Assembly (NCBI RefSeq): GCF_026242045.1
Contig: NZ_JAPJDO010000007.1
Location: 62,001-126,000, forward strand
Origin: Mycobacterium pinniadriaticum
GTDB taxonomy: Bacteria; Actinomycetota; Actinomycetes; Mycobacteriales; Mycobacteriaceae
DNA length: 64,000 nucleotides
Direction of reading: 5' to 3'
The notes below the pieces were generated by a model. It saw only the letters and a program-made list of their open reading frames with translations, was not told where the DNA came from and searched no databases. Position 1 is the first letter of the stretch; each line of letters opens with the position of its first letter. A program made the translations under genes and the position numbers. Of this stretch, positions 45,525 to 54,793 are shown one piece after another.

Positions 45525-45569
45525 CGACATTTCGCGGCAGAAGTGCGGGTGCGGAGGCGCGAAACGTCG
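45525..45569. repeat. Inverted repeat after gpgS (repeat family B)
   Basis: CGACATTTCGCG (45525-45536) pairs with CGCGAAACGTCG (45558-45569) at 11 of 12 positions across a 21-base loop. It shares AAACCGAC and CGTCGATCTCG flanks with the element before folP2. It may end gpgS transcription ahead of the next gene's own promoter. Confidence 0.55.
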
Positions 45570-45614
45570 ATCTCGGCGCGGACGATGTCAGCCGGTTAGG
45601 GCAATATCGGTGTC

Positions 45615-45965
45615 GTGACGTTGATCTTGCTGTACCTGGTGGTGCTGATTCTGATCGGCATCGTGCTGTTCGGGTTGGCCAGCCTGGTGTTCGGGCGCGG
45701 CGAGGAGCTTCCGCCGCTGCCCCGCGCGACGACGGCGACCGTGCTGCCAGCCTCCGGGGTCACCGCGCAGGACGTCGAAGCGGTGAAGTTCACCCAGGTG
45801 ATGCGTGGTTACAAGACCAGCGAGGTGGACTGGGTGCTGGATCGGCTCGGTGCCGAGCTGGATCAGCTGCGCGCCGAGCTGGCGACGGTGCGCGCGGCCG
45901 CGGGGCTCGAGGAACCGGCGGTCACCCACCATGCGGCGGTCGGTGCTGACGAGGAGCAGGCGTGA
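45615..45965 (+). CDS. DivIVA-domain membrane protein (Rv1209-like)
   Basis: This 116-residue protein has an N-terminal membrane helix (LILLYLVVLILIGIVLFGLA) and a short linker. A DivIVA-type segment, FTQVMRGYKTSEVDWVLDRL, leads into a coiled-coil helix, and the acidic tail ends in DEEQA. DivIVA domains bind curved membranes or polar growth complexes; the small single-helix version suggests a membrane-anchored adaptor, though its role is unproven. CAATAT lies seven bases before the GTG at 45615. It is the Rv1209 orthologue, followed closely by tagA. Confidence 0.8.
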   Translation: MTLILLYLVVLILIGIVLFGLASLVFGRGEELPPLPRATTATVLPASGVTAQDVEAVKFTQVMRGYKTSEVDWVLDRLGAELDQLRAELATVRAAAGLEEPAVTHHAAVGADEEQA

Positions 45966-46026
45966 GCGACGCTTGCGGAGCGAACCATCGGGTGGCACGC
46001 GATGACCGAGCTTGCGAGGGGGTCGC

Positions 46027-46602
46027 GTGAGCGACGTTGTCGACGACGGGCGCAATCGCTGCGGCTGGGCTCAGATGCAGTCGCAGCTCTACCGTGACTA
46101 CCACGATCAGGAATGGGGCCGCGTCCTACGGGGCCGGGTGGCGATGTTCGAGCGGATGAGCCTCGAGGCTTTCCAAAGTGGCCTGTCGTGGCTGATCATC
46201 CTGCGCAAAAGGGACAACTTCCGGCGCGCGTTCGCTCGCTTCGACATCGAGACGGTCGCCAGGTACACCGATCGCGACGTCGCCCGGCTGATGGCCGACG
46301 AGGGGATCGTGCGCAACCGGGCCAAGATCGAGGCCACCATAGCCAATGCCAGGGCGGCCGCCGATCTCGACGTCGACCTGTCCGAACTGCTGTGGTCCTA
46401 TGCACCGCCTCCGCGCCCACGGCCCGCGTCACTGGCCGATGTGCCCGCGATCACGCCTGAGTCGCAGGCCATGGCCAAGGACCTCAAGAAGCGCGGATTC
46501 CGCTTCGTCGGTCCCACCACCGCCTACGCGTTGATGCAGGCCACCGGCATGGTTGATGACCACGTCGCGTCCTGCTGGGTGCCGCCCGCCAAGGGAGCCT
46601 GA
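46027..46602 (+). CDS. tagA: 3-methyladenine DNA glycosylase I
   Basis: This 191-residue repair enzyme excises 3-methyladenine from alkylated DNA. It has the Tag-family zinc site and pocket: RCGWAQMQ, YRDYHDQEWG, and near the C-terminus DDHVASCW. The conserved FEMMSLEAFQSGLSW-like block appears as FERMSLEAFQSGLSW. The GTG at 46027 begins SDVVDDGRNRCGWA as in other mycobacteria; a five-residue longer start at 46012 is possible. It is the Rv1210 orthologue. The sequence GCGTGAGCGACG at its start repeats the end of the preceding gene. Confidence 0.93.
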   Translation: MSDVVDDGRNRCGWAQMQSQLYRDYHDQEWGRVLRGRVAMFERMSLEAFQSGLSWLIILRKRDNFRRAFARFDIETVARYTDRDVARLMADEGIVRNRAKIEATIANARAAADLDVDLSELLWSYAPPPRPRPASLADVPAITPESQAMAKDLKKRGFRFVGPTTAYALMQATGMVDDHVASCWVPPAKGA

Positions 46603-46767
46603 CGGGGCGAATCAATTCCGCTCAATCGGGCCTTTCGCACCCATGCCCGCCGATAAGGAACAATAGAATCGAAAACAAGCAGTTCAGTGCCGGATGCACC
46701 TGCCAGGTAACCGGCATCGGATCGGGTCCGTGAAGGCGGGCCGGCTCGAATCTGGAGGGAGCACTCG

Positions 46768-46935
46768 ATGGCGGCGATGAAGCCCCGGACTGGTGACGGT
46801 CCGCTGGAAGCAACCAAGGAGGGGCGAGGCATCGTGATGCGAGTACCGCTGGAGGGCGGTGGGCGGCTGGTCGTCGAGCTGACGCCCGATGAGGCCGCCG
46901 CCTTGGGCGACGAACTCAAGAACGTCACCAGCTAA
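46768..46935 (+). CDS. DUF3117 small protein (Rv1211-like)
   Basis: This 55-residue protein begins MAAMKPRTGDGPLEATKEGR, continues RGIVMRVPLEGGGRLVVEL, and ends in a helix TPDEAAALGDELKNVTS. It is the highly conserved actinobacterial DUF3117 family, for which no function is known. GGAGGGAG precedes the ATG. It stands alone between tagA and a strong terminator, so it is a one-gene unit with its own promoter in the 165 bases upstream. Confidence 0.9.
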   Translation: MAAMKPRTGDGPLEATKEGRGIVMRVPLEGGGRLVVELTPDEAAALGDELKNVTS

Positions 46936-46950
46936 CTGATCCACTTTCGA

Positions 46951-46980
46951 AACCCCGCGTGGCCGCGCGGGGTTTCTTCT
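46951..46980 (+). terminator. Intrinsic terminator after the DUF3117 gene
   Basis: AACCCCGCG (46951-46959) and CGCGGGGTT (46966-46974) form a perfect nine-pair hairpin with a six-base loop. It is followed by TCTTCT, a U-rich tail. This is the most classical factor-independent terminator in the window. It also lies 18 bases after the end of the convergent glgM gene. Confidence 0.85.
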
Positions 46981-46992
46981 CTGCCGGTTGGC

Positions 46993-48156
46993 CTATGCCG
47001 ATACTTTGCGGTAAATCTCCAACGTCTGCTCGGCGATATGGGCCCAGGAGAACTCGTCGATGCAGCGTTGCCGTCCGGCTGCGCCGAAGCGCCGAGCCCT
47101 ATCCGGATCGCCTACCAGCGCATTGACCGCCTCGGCCAGACCGGCCTCGAAGCCCACCGGGTCGGCCGCCTCGTAGTGCACCAGTGTTCCGGTCACACCC
47201 GCGTCGACCACCTCGGGTATGCCACCGACATCGGAGGCGACCACGGCCGTGCCGCACGCCATCGCTTCCAGATTCACGATGCCCAGCGGCTCGTACACCG
47301 ATGGGCAGATGAAAGCTGTTGCCGCCGAGAGGATTTCTCGGATCTTGCCGATCGGCAGGAATTCCTGAACCCAGAACACGCCGTCGCGCCGGCTGGCCAG
47401 CTCCTGCACCGCCGAGCTGACCTCCGCGGCGATCTCGGGAGTGTCGGGCGCGCCGGCGCAGAGCACCAGCTGAATCTCGGGATCGAAGTGATGCGCGGCG
47501 GTGATCAGGTGCGGTACGCCCTTCTGTCGGGTTATCCGGCCGACGAACGCCACCATCGGCCGGGACGGGTCGACACCGAGCTCGGCGAGCACCGACTCAC
47601 CCCGTTCCGGGGGAGCCGGGTACCAGACGTCGGTGTCAATTCCGTTCTTCACCACATGAACACGGTTGGGGTCCAGGGCCGGATAGGCCGACAGTACGTC
47701 CTCACGCATGCCCGAACTGACCGCGATCACCGCGTCGGCGGCTTCGATCGCCGTGCGCTCCACCCACAGCGACACCCGGTAGCCGCCGCCGAGCTGTTCG
47801 GCCTTCCACGGCCGCAACGGTTCGAGGGAATGGGCGGTCAGCACATGCGGGACGCCGTACAGCAACGCCGCGAGGTGACCGGCCATCCCCGTGTACCAGG
47901 TGTGGGAGTGCACCACCGTCGCCTCGACGGCCGCGTTGGCCATCACCAGATCCGCCGACAGCGTCGACAGCGAAGGGTTGGCGCCTTTGAGTGCCGGGTC
48001 GGGCTGGTGGACGAATGCGCCGGCGCGCGGCGCACCCATGCAGTGCACGTCGACTTCGCAGAGTCGCCGCAGTTGCGCGACGAGCTCCGTCACGTGCACG
48101 CCCGCCCCGCCGTACACCTCGGGTGGATACTCCCGAGTCATCATCGCCACCCGCAT
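46993..48156 (-). CDS. glgM: Alpha-maltose-1-phosphate synthase (GT4), GlgM
   Basis: This 387-residue retaining glycosyltransferase is the Rv1212c orthologue (formerly glgA). In mycobacteria it uses ADP-glucose and glucose-1-phosphate to make alpha-maltose-1-phosphate, the donor for GlgE-built alpha-glucan. Motifs are the N-terminal glycine loop EVYGGAGVHV, VAFVGRITRQKGV, and the GT4 EX7E region SVYEPLGIVNLEAMACGTAVVAS. TACCGT ends seven bases before the ATG at 48156. It diverges from glgC, which supplies its ADP-glucose. Confidence 0.92.
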   Translation of the reverse strand: MRVAMMTREYPPEVYGGAGVHVTELVAQLRRLCEVDVHCMGAPRAGAFVHQPDPALKGANPSLSTLSADLVMANAAVEATVVHSHTWYTGMAGHLAALLYGVPHVLTAHSLEPLRPWKAEQLGGGYRVSLWVERTAIEAADAVIAVSSGMREDVLSAYPALDPNRVHVVKNGIDTDVWYPAPPERGESVLAELGVDPSRPMVAFVGRITRQKGVPHLITAAHHFDPEIQLVLCAGAPDTPEIAAEVSSAVQELASRRDGVFWVQEFLPIGKIREILSAATAFICPSVYEPLGIVNLEAMACGTAVVASDVGGIPEVVDAGVTGTLVHYEAADPVGFEAGLAEAVNALVGDPDRARRFGAAGRQRCIDEFSWAHIAEQTLEIYRKVSA

Positions 48157-48306
48157 AGGCCAGACGGTAGTAGCACTGGGCGGGCGGCGCAGCCTTGCGG
48201 GGCAACGTGCTTGTGCGCTACCTCATGTCGTGTCGAACGCGACACAGCGACCTGCAATAGTCGCTATGGCCTAGCCGTCTGTTGTCAGTGCCATTAGGTT
48301 TGCAGC
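48157..48306. promoter_or_regulatory. glgM-glgC divergent promoter region
   Basis: This 150-base gap serves both starts. The glgM -10 (TACCGT, minus strand) and glgC -10 (TAGGTT at 48295-48300) are both placed 6-7 bases from the start codons. Between them is GTGTCG-aacg-CGACAC (48230-48245), a perfect six-pair palindrome. The 15-base word CCTCATGTCGTGTCG (48221-48235) recurs exactly upstream of rseA (57200-57214). Confidence 0.5.
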
Positions 48307-49521
48307 ATGAGGGAATTGCCACACGTGCTTGGCATTGTCCTGGCCGGCGGAGAGGGCAAGCGGTTGTATCCGCTGACCGCGGACCGGGCCAAGCCTGCTG
48401 TTCCCTTCGGTGGTGCGTACCGATTGATCGATTTCGTGCTGTCGAATCTGGTCAATGCGCGGTATCTGCGTATCTGCGTGCTCACCCAATACAAATCGCA
48501 CTCGCTTGACCGGCACATCTCGCAGAACTGGCGGCTGAGCGGCTTGGCCGGCGAGTACATCACCCCGGTGCCCGCGCAGCAGCGCCTGGGCCCGCGCTGG
48601 TACACGGGTTCGGCCGACGCGATCTACCAGTCGCTGAACCTCATCTACGACGAGGATCCCGACTACATCGTGGTTTTCGGTGCCGACCACGTGTACCGGA
48701 TGGACCCCGAGCAGATGGTCAAGTTCCACATCGAGAGCGGCGCCGGGGCGACGGTGGCGGGCATTCGGGTGCCGCGCGCCGAGGCTCACGCGTTCGGCTG
48801 TATCGACGCCGACGAGTCCGGGCGCATCCGTGACTTCGTCGAGAAGCCGGCCGACCCGCCGGGCACGCCGGACGATCCTGACCAGACGTTCGTGTCGATG
48901 GGCAACTACATCTTCACCACCAAGGTGCTCATCGACGCCATCCGCGCCGACGCCGACGATGACAACTCCGATCACGACATGGGCGGCGACATCATCCCGC
49001 GGCTGGTCTCCGACGGCATGGCCGCGGTGTACGACTTCAGCAACAACGAAGTGCCCGGCGCCACCGAACGCGACCACGGCTACTGGCGTGACGTGGGAAC
49101 CCTGGATGCCTTTTACGACGCACACATGGATTTGGTGTCCGTTCATCCGGTGTTCAACCTCTACAACAAGCGCTGGCCGATCCGGGGGGAGTCGGAGAAC
49201 CTGGCTCCGGCCAAGTTCGTCAACGGTGGCTCGGCGCAGGAGTCGGTGGTTGGCGCGGGCAGCATCATTTCCGCGGCATCGGTGCGCAACTCGGTGTTGT
49301 CCAGCAATGTCGTGATCGAAGATGGCGCGATCGTCGAAGGCAGCGTGCTGATGCCCGGTGTGCGGGTGGGCCGCGGCGCGGTGGTCCGGCACGCGATCCT
49401 GGACAAGAACGTCGTCGTGGGTCCCGGGGAGATGGTCGGTGTCGACCTGGAGAAGGATCGCGAGCGGTTCGCGATCAGCTCGGGCGGTGTGGTGGCCGTC
49501 GGTAAGGGCGTCTGGATCTAG
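48307..49521 (+). CDS. glgC: Glucose-1-phosphate adenylyltransferase
   Basis: This 404-residue enzyme makes ADP-glucose from ATP and glucose-1-phosphate for alpha-glucan synthesis. The nucleotide-binding loop is [18 protein letters not shown], the metal and sugar residues lie in [10 protein letters not shown] and VEKP, and the regulatory left-handed beta-helix is at the C-terminus ([20 protein letters not shown]). It matches Rv1213. The 3' end overlaps the stop of the convergent DUF4126 gene by four bases. Confidence 0.95.
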   Translation: MRELPHVLGIVLAGGEGKRLYPLTADRAKPAVPFGGAYRLIDFVLSNLVNARYLRICVLTQYKSHSLDRHISQNWRLSGLAGEYITPVPAQQRLGPRWYTGSADAIYQSLNLIYDEDPDYIVVFGADHVYRMDPEQMVKFHIESGAGATVAGIRVPRAEAHAFGCIDADESGRIRDFVEKPADPPGTPDDPDQTFVSMGNYIFTTKVLIDAIRADADDDNSDHDMGGDIIPRLVSDGMAAVYDFSNNEVPGATERDHGYWRDVGTLDAFYDAHMDLVSVHPVFNLYNKRWPIRGESENLAPAKFVNGGSAQESVVGAGSIISAASVRNSVLSSNVVIEDGAIVEGSVLMPGVRVGRGAVVRHAILDKNVVVGPGEMVGVDLEKDRERFAISSGGVVAVGKGVWI

Positions 49522-50120
49522 ACGGCCCCCGGGTTTGGCTGCGTCGCTTTGCGACGCCGGCGGCGGCGCACCAGCACGACGGCCGCCCATGCCAGCGCGA
49601 TCATCACCACCAGCACCAGCGCGGGAATCAGAATCGCGATGAACACCAGGGCAGTGCTGGCGATGTCCTCGATCGTGCTCAGCACCGGCGCGGCAGTGCC
49701 GGCACTGGCCACGTTGGCCGCGGGGCGGACCGTGGTTTTCGTCAGATGCACCACCAACGCCGTGACGACACCGATCGCGATCGGAACCCACTGCCCGGTC
49801 CGGGCGAACTCACCGGGGTCGGTGACCGCGGCGGTCTGCGCGGCGGTACCGGACCCGAACACGATGCCGCCGGCGGTGGGACGGACCAATGTCTGCACCG
49901 CGTCGTTGACGGAGTCCAGCGCCGGGATCTTGTCGGCGATGATCTCGATCACCAACAGAATCGCGACAATCGTGATCACCCAGCCGTTTTCCAGCCACGA
50001 CCACCCGTGCGGGAGGGTGATCAGGGTGGTGAAACGACCGAGCAATCCCATCGCGAGTAGCGGAATGTAGGCGTTGAGGCCTGCGGCGGTGGCCAGGCCG
50101 AAGCCAGTCATCAGCTCCAC
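49518..50120 (-). CDS. DUF4126 membrane protein
   Basis: This 200-residue membrane protein starts [28 protein letters not shown], the typical opening of DUF4126. Further helices are [28 protein letters not shown] segments and [23 protein letters not shown] basic tail ([10 protein letters not shown]) follows. The function is unknown. GTG is the start, with GGAGG directly upstream. It lies 10 bases after the methyltransferase-like gene and probably belongs to that minus-strand unit. Confidence 0.8.
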   Translation of the reverse strand: MELMTGFGLATAAGLNAYIPLLAMGLLGRFTTLITLPHGWSWLENGWVITIVAILLVIEIIADKIPALDSVNDAVQTLVRPTAGGIVFGSGTAAQTAAVTDPGEFARTGQWVPIAIGVVTALVVHLTKTTVRPAANVASAGTAAPVLSTIEDIASTALVFIAILIPALVLVVMIALAWAAVVLVRRRRRRKATQPNPGAV

Positions 50121-50130
50121 GGAGGCCTCC

Positions 50131-50805
50131 TCACCAGATCAGCGGGATCAGGCGGTAGCGCACCTTCTGAGTGTATTGCTGGTAGCCGTCCAGCTCGGTG
50201 CGCAGCAGCTTCTCCTCGTCGAAGATCCGTACGGCCATGAGGAGCAAACCGACGACGACGAGCAGTAGCGCCCAGTACGATCCGAGGGCCAGCGCGATCC
50301 CGATCATCAAGATGACGTTTCCGGTGTACATCGGGTGGCGGACAATGCCGTACAGGCCCGTGCTCACCAGCGGCTGGCCGTCCTCGATGGTGATATTCGC
50401 CGAGGCGTAGCGATTCTGGACGACCACCCACATCGTCAGGCCCAGACCGACGGCCACCATCACGTCGCCGACCACCGACAGCCAGGCGGGGACATGCGAC
50501 CAGCCGAACCGGTAGTCGAGTGCCGGTACGACGAGCAGTGCGCCGAATGCGAGGAATGTCCCGGCGATCACGATCTTCTGGACGGGTCGGGACTCGGCCC
50601 TGACGCCGGCGTGCGTGCGCCGCTCGAAGGCGGCGGGATCGATGCGAGCCAGATACAGGGTCGGCACCAGGCTGGCCACACTGAATACGGCGAGCACCGC
50701 CCAGCCCTGCCAATAGCTCACGGTGCCGGCGGGAATGAACAACAGCACGGCAAACACGGCGATGCCGAGGACCGATGAGGTCACGATCCGAAGCGAGATG
50801 TTCAT
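50131..50805 (-). CDS. Isoprenylcysteine methyltransferase-like membrane protein (Rv1216c-like)
   Basis: This 224-residue integral membrane protein is of the ICMT/phospholipid-methyltransferase family. The SAM-binding signature is at the C-terminal end: GLYGIVRHPMYTGN followed by DEEKLLRTELDGYQQY and TQKVRYRLIPLIW. Earlier helices are hydrophobic. Its substrate is unknown, as bacteria do not prenylate proteins in the eukaryotic manner. AGGAGG lies five bases before the ATG. It is the first of the genes below the exporter permease and may be coupled to it, with a nine-base gap. Confidence 0.85.
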   Translation of the reverse strand: MNISLRIVTSSVLGIAVFAVLLFIPAGTVSYWQGWAVLAVFSVASLVPTLYLARIDPAAFERRTHAGVRAESRPVQKIVIAGTFLAFGALLVVPALDYRFGWSHVPAWLSVVGDVMVAVGLGLTMWVVVQNRYASANITIEDGQPLVSTGLYGIVRHPMYTGNVILMIGIALALGSYWALLLVVVGLLLMAVRIFDEEKLLRTELDGYQQYTQKVRYRLIPLIW

Positions 50806-50814
50806 CGATTCCTC

Positions 50815-52434
50815 CTAGACGACATCGCGGCGGCGATAAATCACCCCGGCCGCGAGCGTCACCACGGCCGCGATCGCGACGAGCGTGCACAGTTCCACAG
50901 CGGAAACTGACGACGGGGCGTTGGTGCGCCCCACGGGGGAGGAGTCGACGAGCCAGCCCGGTAACCGCAGCAGCGCACCGAGATACAACGCGACGACGAC
51001 GAATGTCACCGCCAGCCATCCGATACCGGGGCGCCGTAGCGCGACTCCGACCGCTGCGACACTTGCCATCACCGCCATCGCCGGCAGGAACGCCAACGCG
51101 GCCGCGGTCAAGCGGCCGATGAGTTGCGGCTCGCCCATTGTCAGCGCCGCTCCGACGCCGTTGCCCACTCCTGCGCAGGCAAGCAGCACCGTCGCGCCGG
51201 TCAGCGCCGCTCCGACAGTCGACAACAGCCACGTCCACCGGGACGCCGCCCCGGCCAGAACCGTCTCGCCGATCCCGGACTCCTCGTCACGGTTCAGTCG
51301 CACCACCACGTTGACCACGTAAGCCGTTGTCGCGGCCGCCAGGAATTGCGTCATCGTGGTGTACAGGCCGTCGGTTCCGTGCGTCGAAAGCACCCGTGCC
51401 AGTAGCTTGTTGCCGCTCGCGGCGTCCTGTAGTGCCTTCGACATCGATCCGAAGACCGCGCCGCCGACGAACAGTCCGATCGCCCAACCGGTCGTCAGGC
51501 CTCGCTGGAGTACCAATTGCAGTCCGAAGACCCCGCCCACCGGCCGGGCCTGGGACCGCGCACCGGAGGACGCCAGCACGCCGTCGTCATATTGGCGCCG
51601 GCCCTCCAGCGCGACCGTGGTGACGACGACTGCAACCACCAGAACGCCCAGCAGCACGAGCGGCCACCAGCGCAGCGCCACGAACGGTCGCATCTGTTGA
51701 GCCCAGGCGATGGGGGAGAACCAACTCAATATGCTGCCGGAGTGGTCGATCACATCCCCCGCGCCGCGCACCAGCACGGCGGCGGCCAAGGTCGCCAGAG
51801 TCGCGCCGGTGACAGTCCGGGCCTGCCGCCACAGCTGTGCGCTGAGCGCAGCGAGCGCGCCGAAGGCGGTGGCCACGGCCGTCACACCCAGGCACATCGC
51901 CGCGGTGTCAACCACAGCAAAGCCGTTGGCTGCCATGGCGATTGTCAGCGTCACCGTCAACACGGCGTTCACCATAGCGATGAGGATCAATGCGGCGGCG
52001 GTGCGAGAATGCCGCCCGACGGTCGAGGATAGAACCAATTCGGCGGCGCCGCTTTCTTCTTCGGCGCGAGTATGGCGAACGACGGTCAGGATCGCCAGGA
52101 TCGAGGCCGCGACGATCAGCGTCAGGGTCAGCTCGTTGGCCATCATGACCCCGAGGTTGGTTTCGTCACCGCCGAACGAGGGCCCGCCCAACATGATTCC
52201 GGCCGGTGTCTTGAGCAGATCGACCCGCGCCTGACGTTGCGCTTCGCTCGGGAAGGCCAGCTTGAGTGCGTTGGGGGTGTACACCATCATCAGCGTCAGC
52301 GCCGAAATCCACATCGCGAGCCGACCCCGGTCGCGACGCAGTGCGAAGCGAACCAGCGCGCCGACCCCGGTCAGCGACGACTCCGCCGCCGTATTGTGGT
52401 GGCGGCCACCGGTCGGGCGGGTGATTGCGGTCAT
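50815..52434 (-). CDS. Tetronasin-type ABC exporter permease (Rv1217c-like)
   Basis: This 539-residue permease has about 12 hydrophobic helices in two halves and belongs to the tetronasin resistance exporter family. In M. tuberculosis the Rv1217c-Rv1218c pair exports several drugs and is repressed by Rv1219c. The N-terminal cytoplasmic region reads [20 protein letters not shown]. The ATG overlaps the stop of the ATPase gene (ATGA-type), so permease and ATPase are made together. Confidence 0.9.
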   Translation of the reverse strand: MTAITRPTGGRHHNTAAESSLTGVGALVRFALRRDRGRLAMWISALTLMMVYTPNALKLAFPSEAQRQARVDLLKTPAGIMLGGPSFGGDETNLGVMMANELTLTLIVAASILAILTVVRHTRAEEESGAAELVLSSTVGRHSRTAAALILIAMVNAVLTVTLTIAMAANGFAVVDTAAMCLGVTAVATAFGALAALSAQLWRQARTVTGATLATLAAAVLVRGAGDVIDHSGSILSWFSPIAWAQQMRPFVALRWWPLVLLGVLVVAVVVTTVALEGRRQYDDGVLASSGARSQARPVGGVFGLQLVLQRGLTTGWAIGLFVGGAVFGSMSKALQDAASGNKLLARVLSTHGTDGLYTTMTQFLAAATTAYVVNVVVRLNRDEESGIGETVLAGAASRWTWLLSTVGAALTGATVLLACAGVGNGVGAALTMGEPQLIGRLTAAALAFLPAMAVMASVAAVGVALRRPGIGWLAVTFVVVALYLGALLRLPGWLVDSSPVGRTNAPSSVSAVELCTLVAIAAVVTLAAGVIYRRRDVV

Positions 52435-53354
52435 TGTGCCGGGGTCCGGTATTCGCGCAGGAAGAGGTCTTCCAGGGACGCTGGCGTGACGGTCAGATCC
52501 ACGATGCCCAGCTGGGACAGGTGCGTCATGGTGGCGTCCAGGGCGTCGCGGCCCACGGTGAACCGGACCTCCCCGTCGCGGATATTCACGTCATGGAGCG
52601 CGGGCCATCGGCTCACCACGGTCGGGTCGCGGTGAGTGCGCGCGGTCACGGTCGTCCGCATCAGGTGGCGCAACTGGGCCAGCGAACCGGACTGGACGGT
52701 GCGGCCGGACCTGATGATCGTGACTGTGTCACAGATCTTCTCGACCTCGGCCAGCACATGGCTGGAAAGCAGCACGGCCGCGCCACGACGAGCCACTTCG
52801 TGCACGCACTGCTGAAACACGTTCTCCATCAAAGGATCCAGACCCGACGTCGGCTCGTCGAGAATGTAAATGTCCGCATTGGTTGCGAACGCGGCGATCA
52901 GTGCGACCTTTTGGCGATTGCCCTTGGAGTAGGTTCGGGACTTCTTGTGCGGATCGAGTTCGAATCGTTCAGTCAGCCAGTCCCGTCGCCGTCGGTCGGC
53001 CCCGCCACGCAGGCCGCAGAGGAAGTCGATGACCTGCCCGCCCGTCAGGTTCGGCCACAGTGTGACGTCACCCGGCACGTATGCGATCCGACGGTGCAGC
53101 GCCACCGCGTCGCGCCACGGATCGCCGCCGAGCAGTCGCACGGTCCCGCCGTCGGCGCGCAGCAGCCCCAGCAGGACCCTGATCGTGGTGGACTTGCCTG
53201 CACCGTTGGGGCCGAGGAAGCCGGTGACCGAGCCGGTGCGCACGGTCAGGTCCATGCCGTCCAGGGCTCGGGTACGGCCGAAAGTCTTTACCAGTCCCTG
53301 GATTTCCACCGCGGCGGTATCAGTGCGTGCCGTCGGCGCCGGTGCCGTCGTCAT
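52431..53354 (-). CDS. Tetronasin-type ABC exporter ATPase (Rv1218c-like)
   Basis: This 307-residue ABC ATPase has Walker [10 protein letters not shown] (48-56), a signature in variant form [12 protein letters not shown], Walker [14 protein letters not shown] and the switch histidine in [16 protein letters not shown]-terminal regulatory segment follows. It powers the adjacent permease. The ATG at 53354 gives the expected start; its 5' end overlaps the TetR gene by 35 bases, which ties repressor and pump translation together. Confidence 0.92.
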   Translation of the reverse strand: MTTAPAPTARTDTAAVEIQGLVKTFGRTRALDGMDLTVRTGSVTGFLGPNGAGKSTTIRVLLGLLRADGGTVRLLGGDPWRDAVALHRRIAYVPGDVTLWPNLTGGQVIDFLCGLRGGADRRRRDWLTERFELDPHKKSRTYSKGNRQKVALIAAFATNADIYILDEPTSGLDPLMENVFQQCVHEVARRGAAVLLSSHVLAEVEKICDTVTIIRSGRTVQSGSLAQLRHLMRTTVTARTHRDPTVVSRWPALHDVNIRDGEVRFTVGRDALDATMTHLSQLGIVDLTVTPASLEDLFLREYRTPAQ

Positions 53355-53991
53355 CTGTGTCTCCCTCGGTAGTGAACTCGGCATGGGCCGCGAAACTGTC
53401 GAACATCGTTGAATCGGTGAGCAACCCCTCGGTGTAGAGCTCGAGAGCCGGCAGCATCATGTCGTTGCGGTAGTCGCGCAGCACGGCTCGCAGGTCCGAC
53501 GGGTCGTCGTGCAGTTGCAGGTAGAGCAGGAAGGCGCCGCCGCCGGCCATCCCGATGTATCTGGCCCGAGCCGCCGGATCGCGGCTCGGTTTCACCGTGC
53601 CGGCCCGCACGCCCTCATCGAGGTAGCTCTCGATGTCGGCGAACATCCGTCGCCACAGGCGCCTGGCGAGCTCGCCGCCGGACTGCATGCTGCGCACCAG
53701 GTAGGACATCATCGGCGCGTAGGAATCGATCTCGGCGGCCGCCGCGAGCCAGGACGCCGGGTCGGTGGAACGGATCGCTTCGGACTTCTCGCTGCGGATC
53801 TCTTCGGCGATGAAGTCGTCGCAAGCTCGGCGCAGGCCTTCCTTGGAGCCGAAGTGGTGGATGACCAGACCGGGGCTGACGCCGGCGGCCTCCGCGATCG
53901 CGCGCACTCCGACCTCGAATCCGCGCGTGCCGAACAGATCGATGGCGGCGTCACGGATCCGCGCCGCGGTCGTCAGATCCGTTGAACGCAT
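53320..53991 (-). CDS. TetR-family repressor of the ABC exporter (Rv1219c-like)
   Basis: This 223-residue TetR regulator has an N-terminal helix-turn-helix ([20 protein letters not shown], then [19 protein letters not shown]) and a longer ligand domain. It is the Rv1219c orthologue; the crystal structure of that protein has been reported. The ATG at 53991 is placed seven bases after TAGCAT on its strand, and the operator-like palindrome covers exactly that box and the start, so it should repress itself and the two exporter genes behind it. Confidence 0.9.
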   Translation of the reverse strand: MRSTDLTTAARIRDAAIDLFGTRGFEVGVRAIAEAAGVSPGLVIHHFGSKEGLRRACDDFIAEEIRSEKSEAIRSTDPASWLAAAAEIDSYAPMMSYLVRSMQSGGELARRLWRRMFADIESYLDEGVRAGTVKPSRDPAARARYIGMAGGGAFLLYLQLHDDPSDLRAVLRDYRNDMMLPALELYTEGLLTDSTMFDSFAAHAEFTTEGDTDDDGTGADGTH

Positions 53992-54015
53992 GTTTAGGAT
54001 GCTAAACACTCGTTC
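53984..54015. promoter_or_regulatory. Likely TetR operator at its own start
   Basis: TGTTTAG (53991-53997), a GATG spacer and CTAAACA (54002-54008) form a perfect 7+4+7 palindrome. Outer arms GAACG (53984-53988) and CGTTC (54011-54015) extend the symmetry, apart from two mismatches. On the minus strand the inner part covers the -10 box TAGCAT and runs to the A of the start ATG. Repressor binding would block transcription start directly. Confidence 0.65.
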
Positions 54016-54060
54016 AATCTGGCGTCAAGAATCTACCCGGGCGAGCCGAGGGGTTATTGG

Positions 54061-54495
54061 TCAGGCGGCCCAGGACAGCGCCGGCGCCTCGTCGGCGGGG
54101 GCGGCAGGCGTCTTCGAACCGGTCCGGTTGACCAGGATCTCGAACATCCGGGCGCCGGTGATGGAACCGAACGAGTAGCGCTGGCTGCACCGCACGGACT
54201 CGCCGTCGCCGCCCGCTACGGTCACGTGGACAAGATGGACGTGGGCGCCACCGGCGGCCGAGCCCGTCTCAGTGACCGTGGCCGTCAGCTCGCCCAGCGG
54301 AATTCTCCGAGCGTTCCGGTGGTAGCCCACGACAAGAAAGCTCTTGGTGATGCGGAGTTCGCCCCAACTTGCCACGACATCGTCCTTGCGGTCGCGTCGA
54401 CTTTGCGAGAGGTCGAGAGCCATGGCGCCAATTCCGAAGAGTATGAAGGGCGCGATCAATACCGCCACCATCACGGGGCTGATTCGCGGGTCCAT
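54061..54495 (-). CDS. Hypothetical membrane-anchored protein
   Basis: This 144-residue protein starts with one membrane helix (VMVAVLIAPFILFGIGAMAL) and carries a small beta-rich domain (SWGELRITKSFLVVGYHRN, HVHLVHVTVAGG). The single cysteine lies in VRCSQRYSFG. I recognise no family; PH-like or immunity-like folds are possible but not shown. It may be co-oriented with, but is 69 bases upstream of, the TetR gene. A GGGGGG run precedes the ATG. Confidence 0.6.
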   Translation of the reverse strand: MDPRISPVMVAVLIAPFILFGIGAMALDLSQSRRDRKDDVVASWGELRITKSFLVVGYHRNARRIPLGELTATVTETGSAAGGAHVHLVHVTVAGGDGESVRCSQRYSFGSITGARMFEILVNRTGSKTPAAPADEAPALSWAA

Positions 54496-54793
54496 GTGGT
54501 CCCCCCTTCGATCACCCTGGTTAACCGTTTCCGGCCAATCCGAAACATCTCCGCAATGTCATTGCCACACACTGCCTTTGGGGTGGTGGTGACCACGTAA
54601 GCAGTGAGGTTATTGCATGTCCAATGATTGTTTTCGATAACGGTCATTATTGATTGCGGTGACATCTCGGTCTTTGATCGCGATTATTCATCGCCCGCGA
54701 CAAATCGCCGCATAAAAAGTTTGCTAGGATTCCACTAGTCGTACATTCAGCAAATAATCAGCAGCTGAGAGTTTCTTTTGATCAATCCTGTCG
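54496..54793. other. AT-richer gap before the LysR pseudogene
   Basis: This 298-base stretch has no credible gene. It is AT-richer than its flanks, notably 54640-54780, and would have held the promoter of the degraded LysR-family gene and that of the minus-strand membrane protein. Confidence 0.5.

Noticed and set aside
54061..54495. Toxin or immunity role for the small membrane protein
   Set aside because: Only one helix and a small beta domain are visible, without a partner gene or diagnostic motif.
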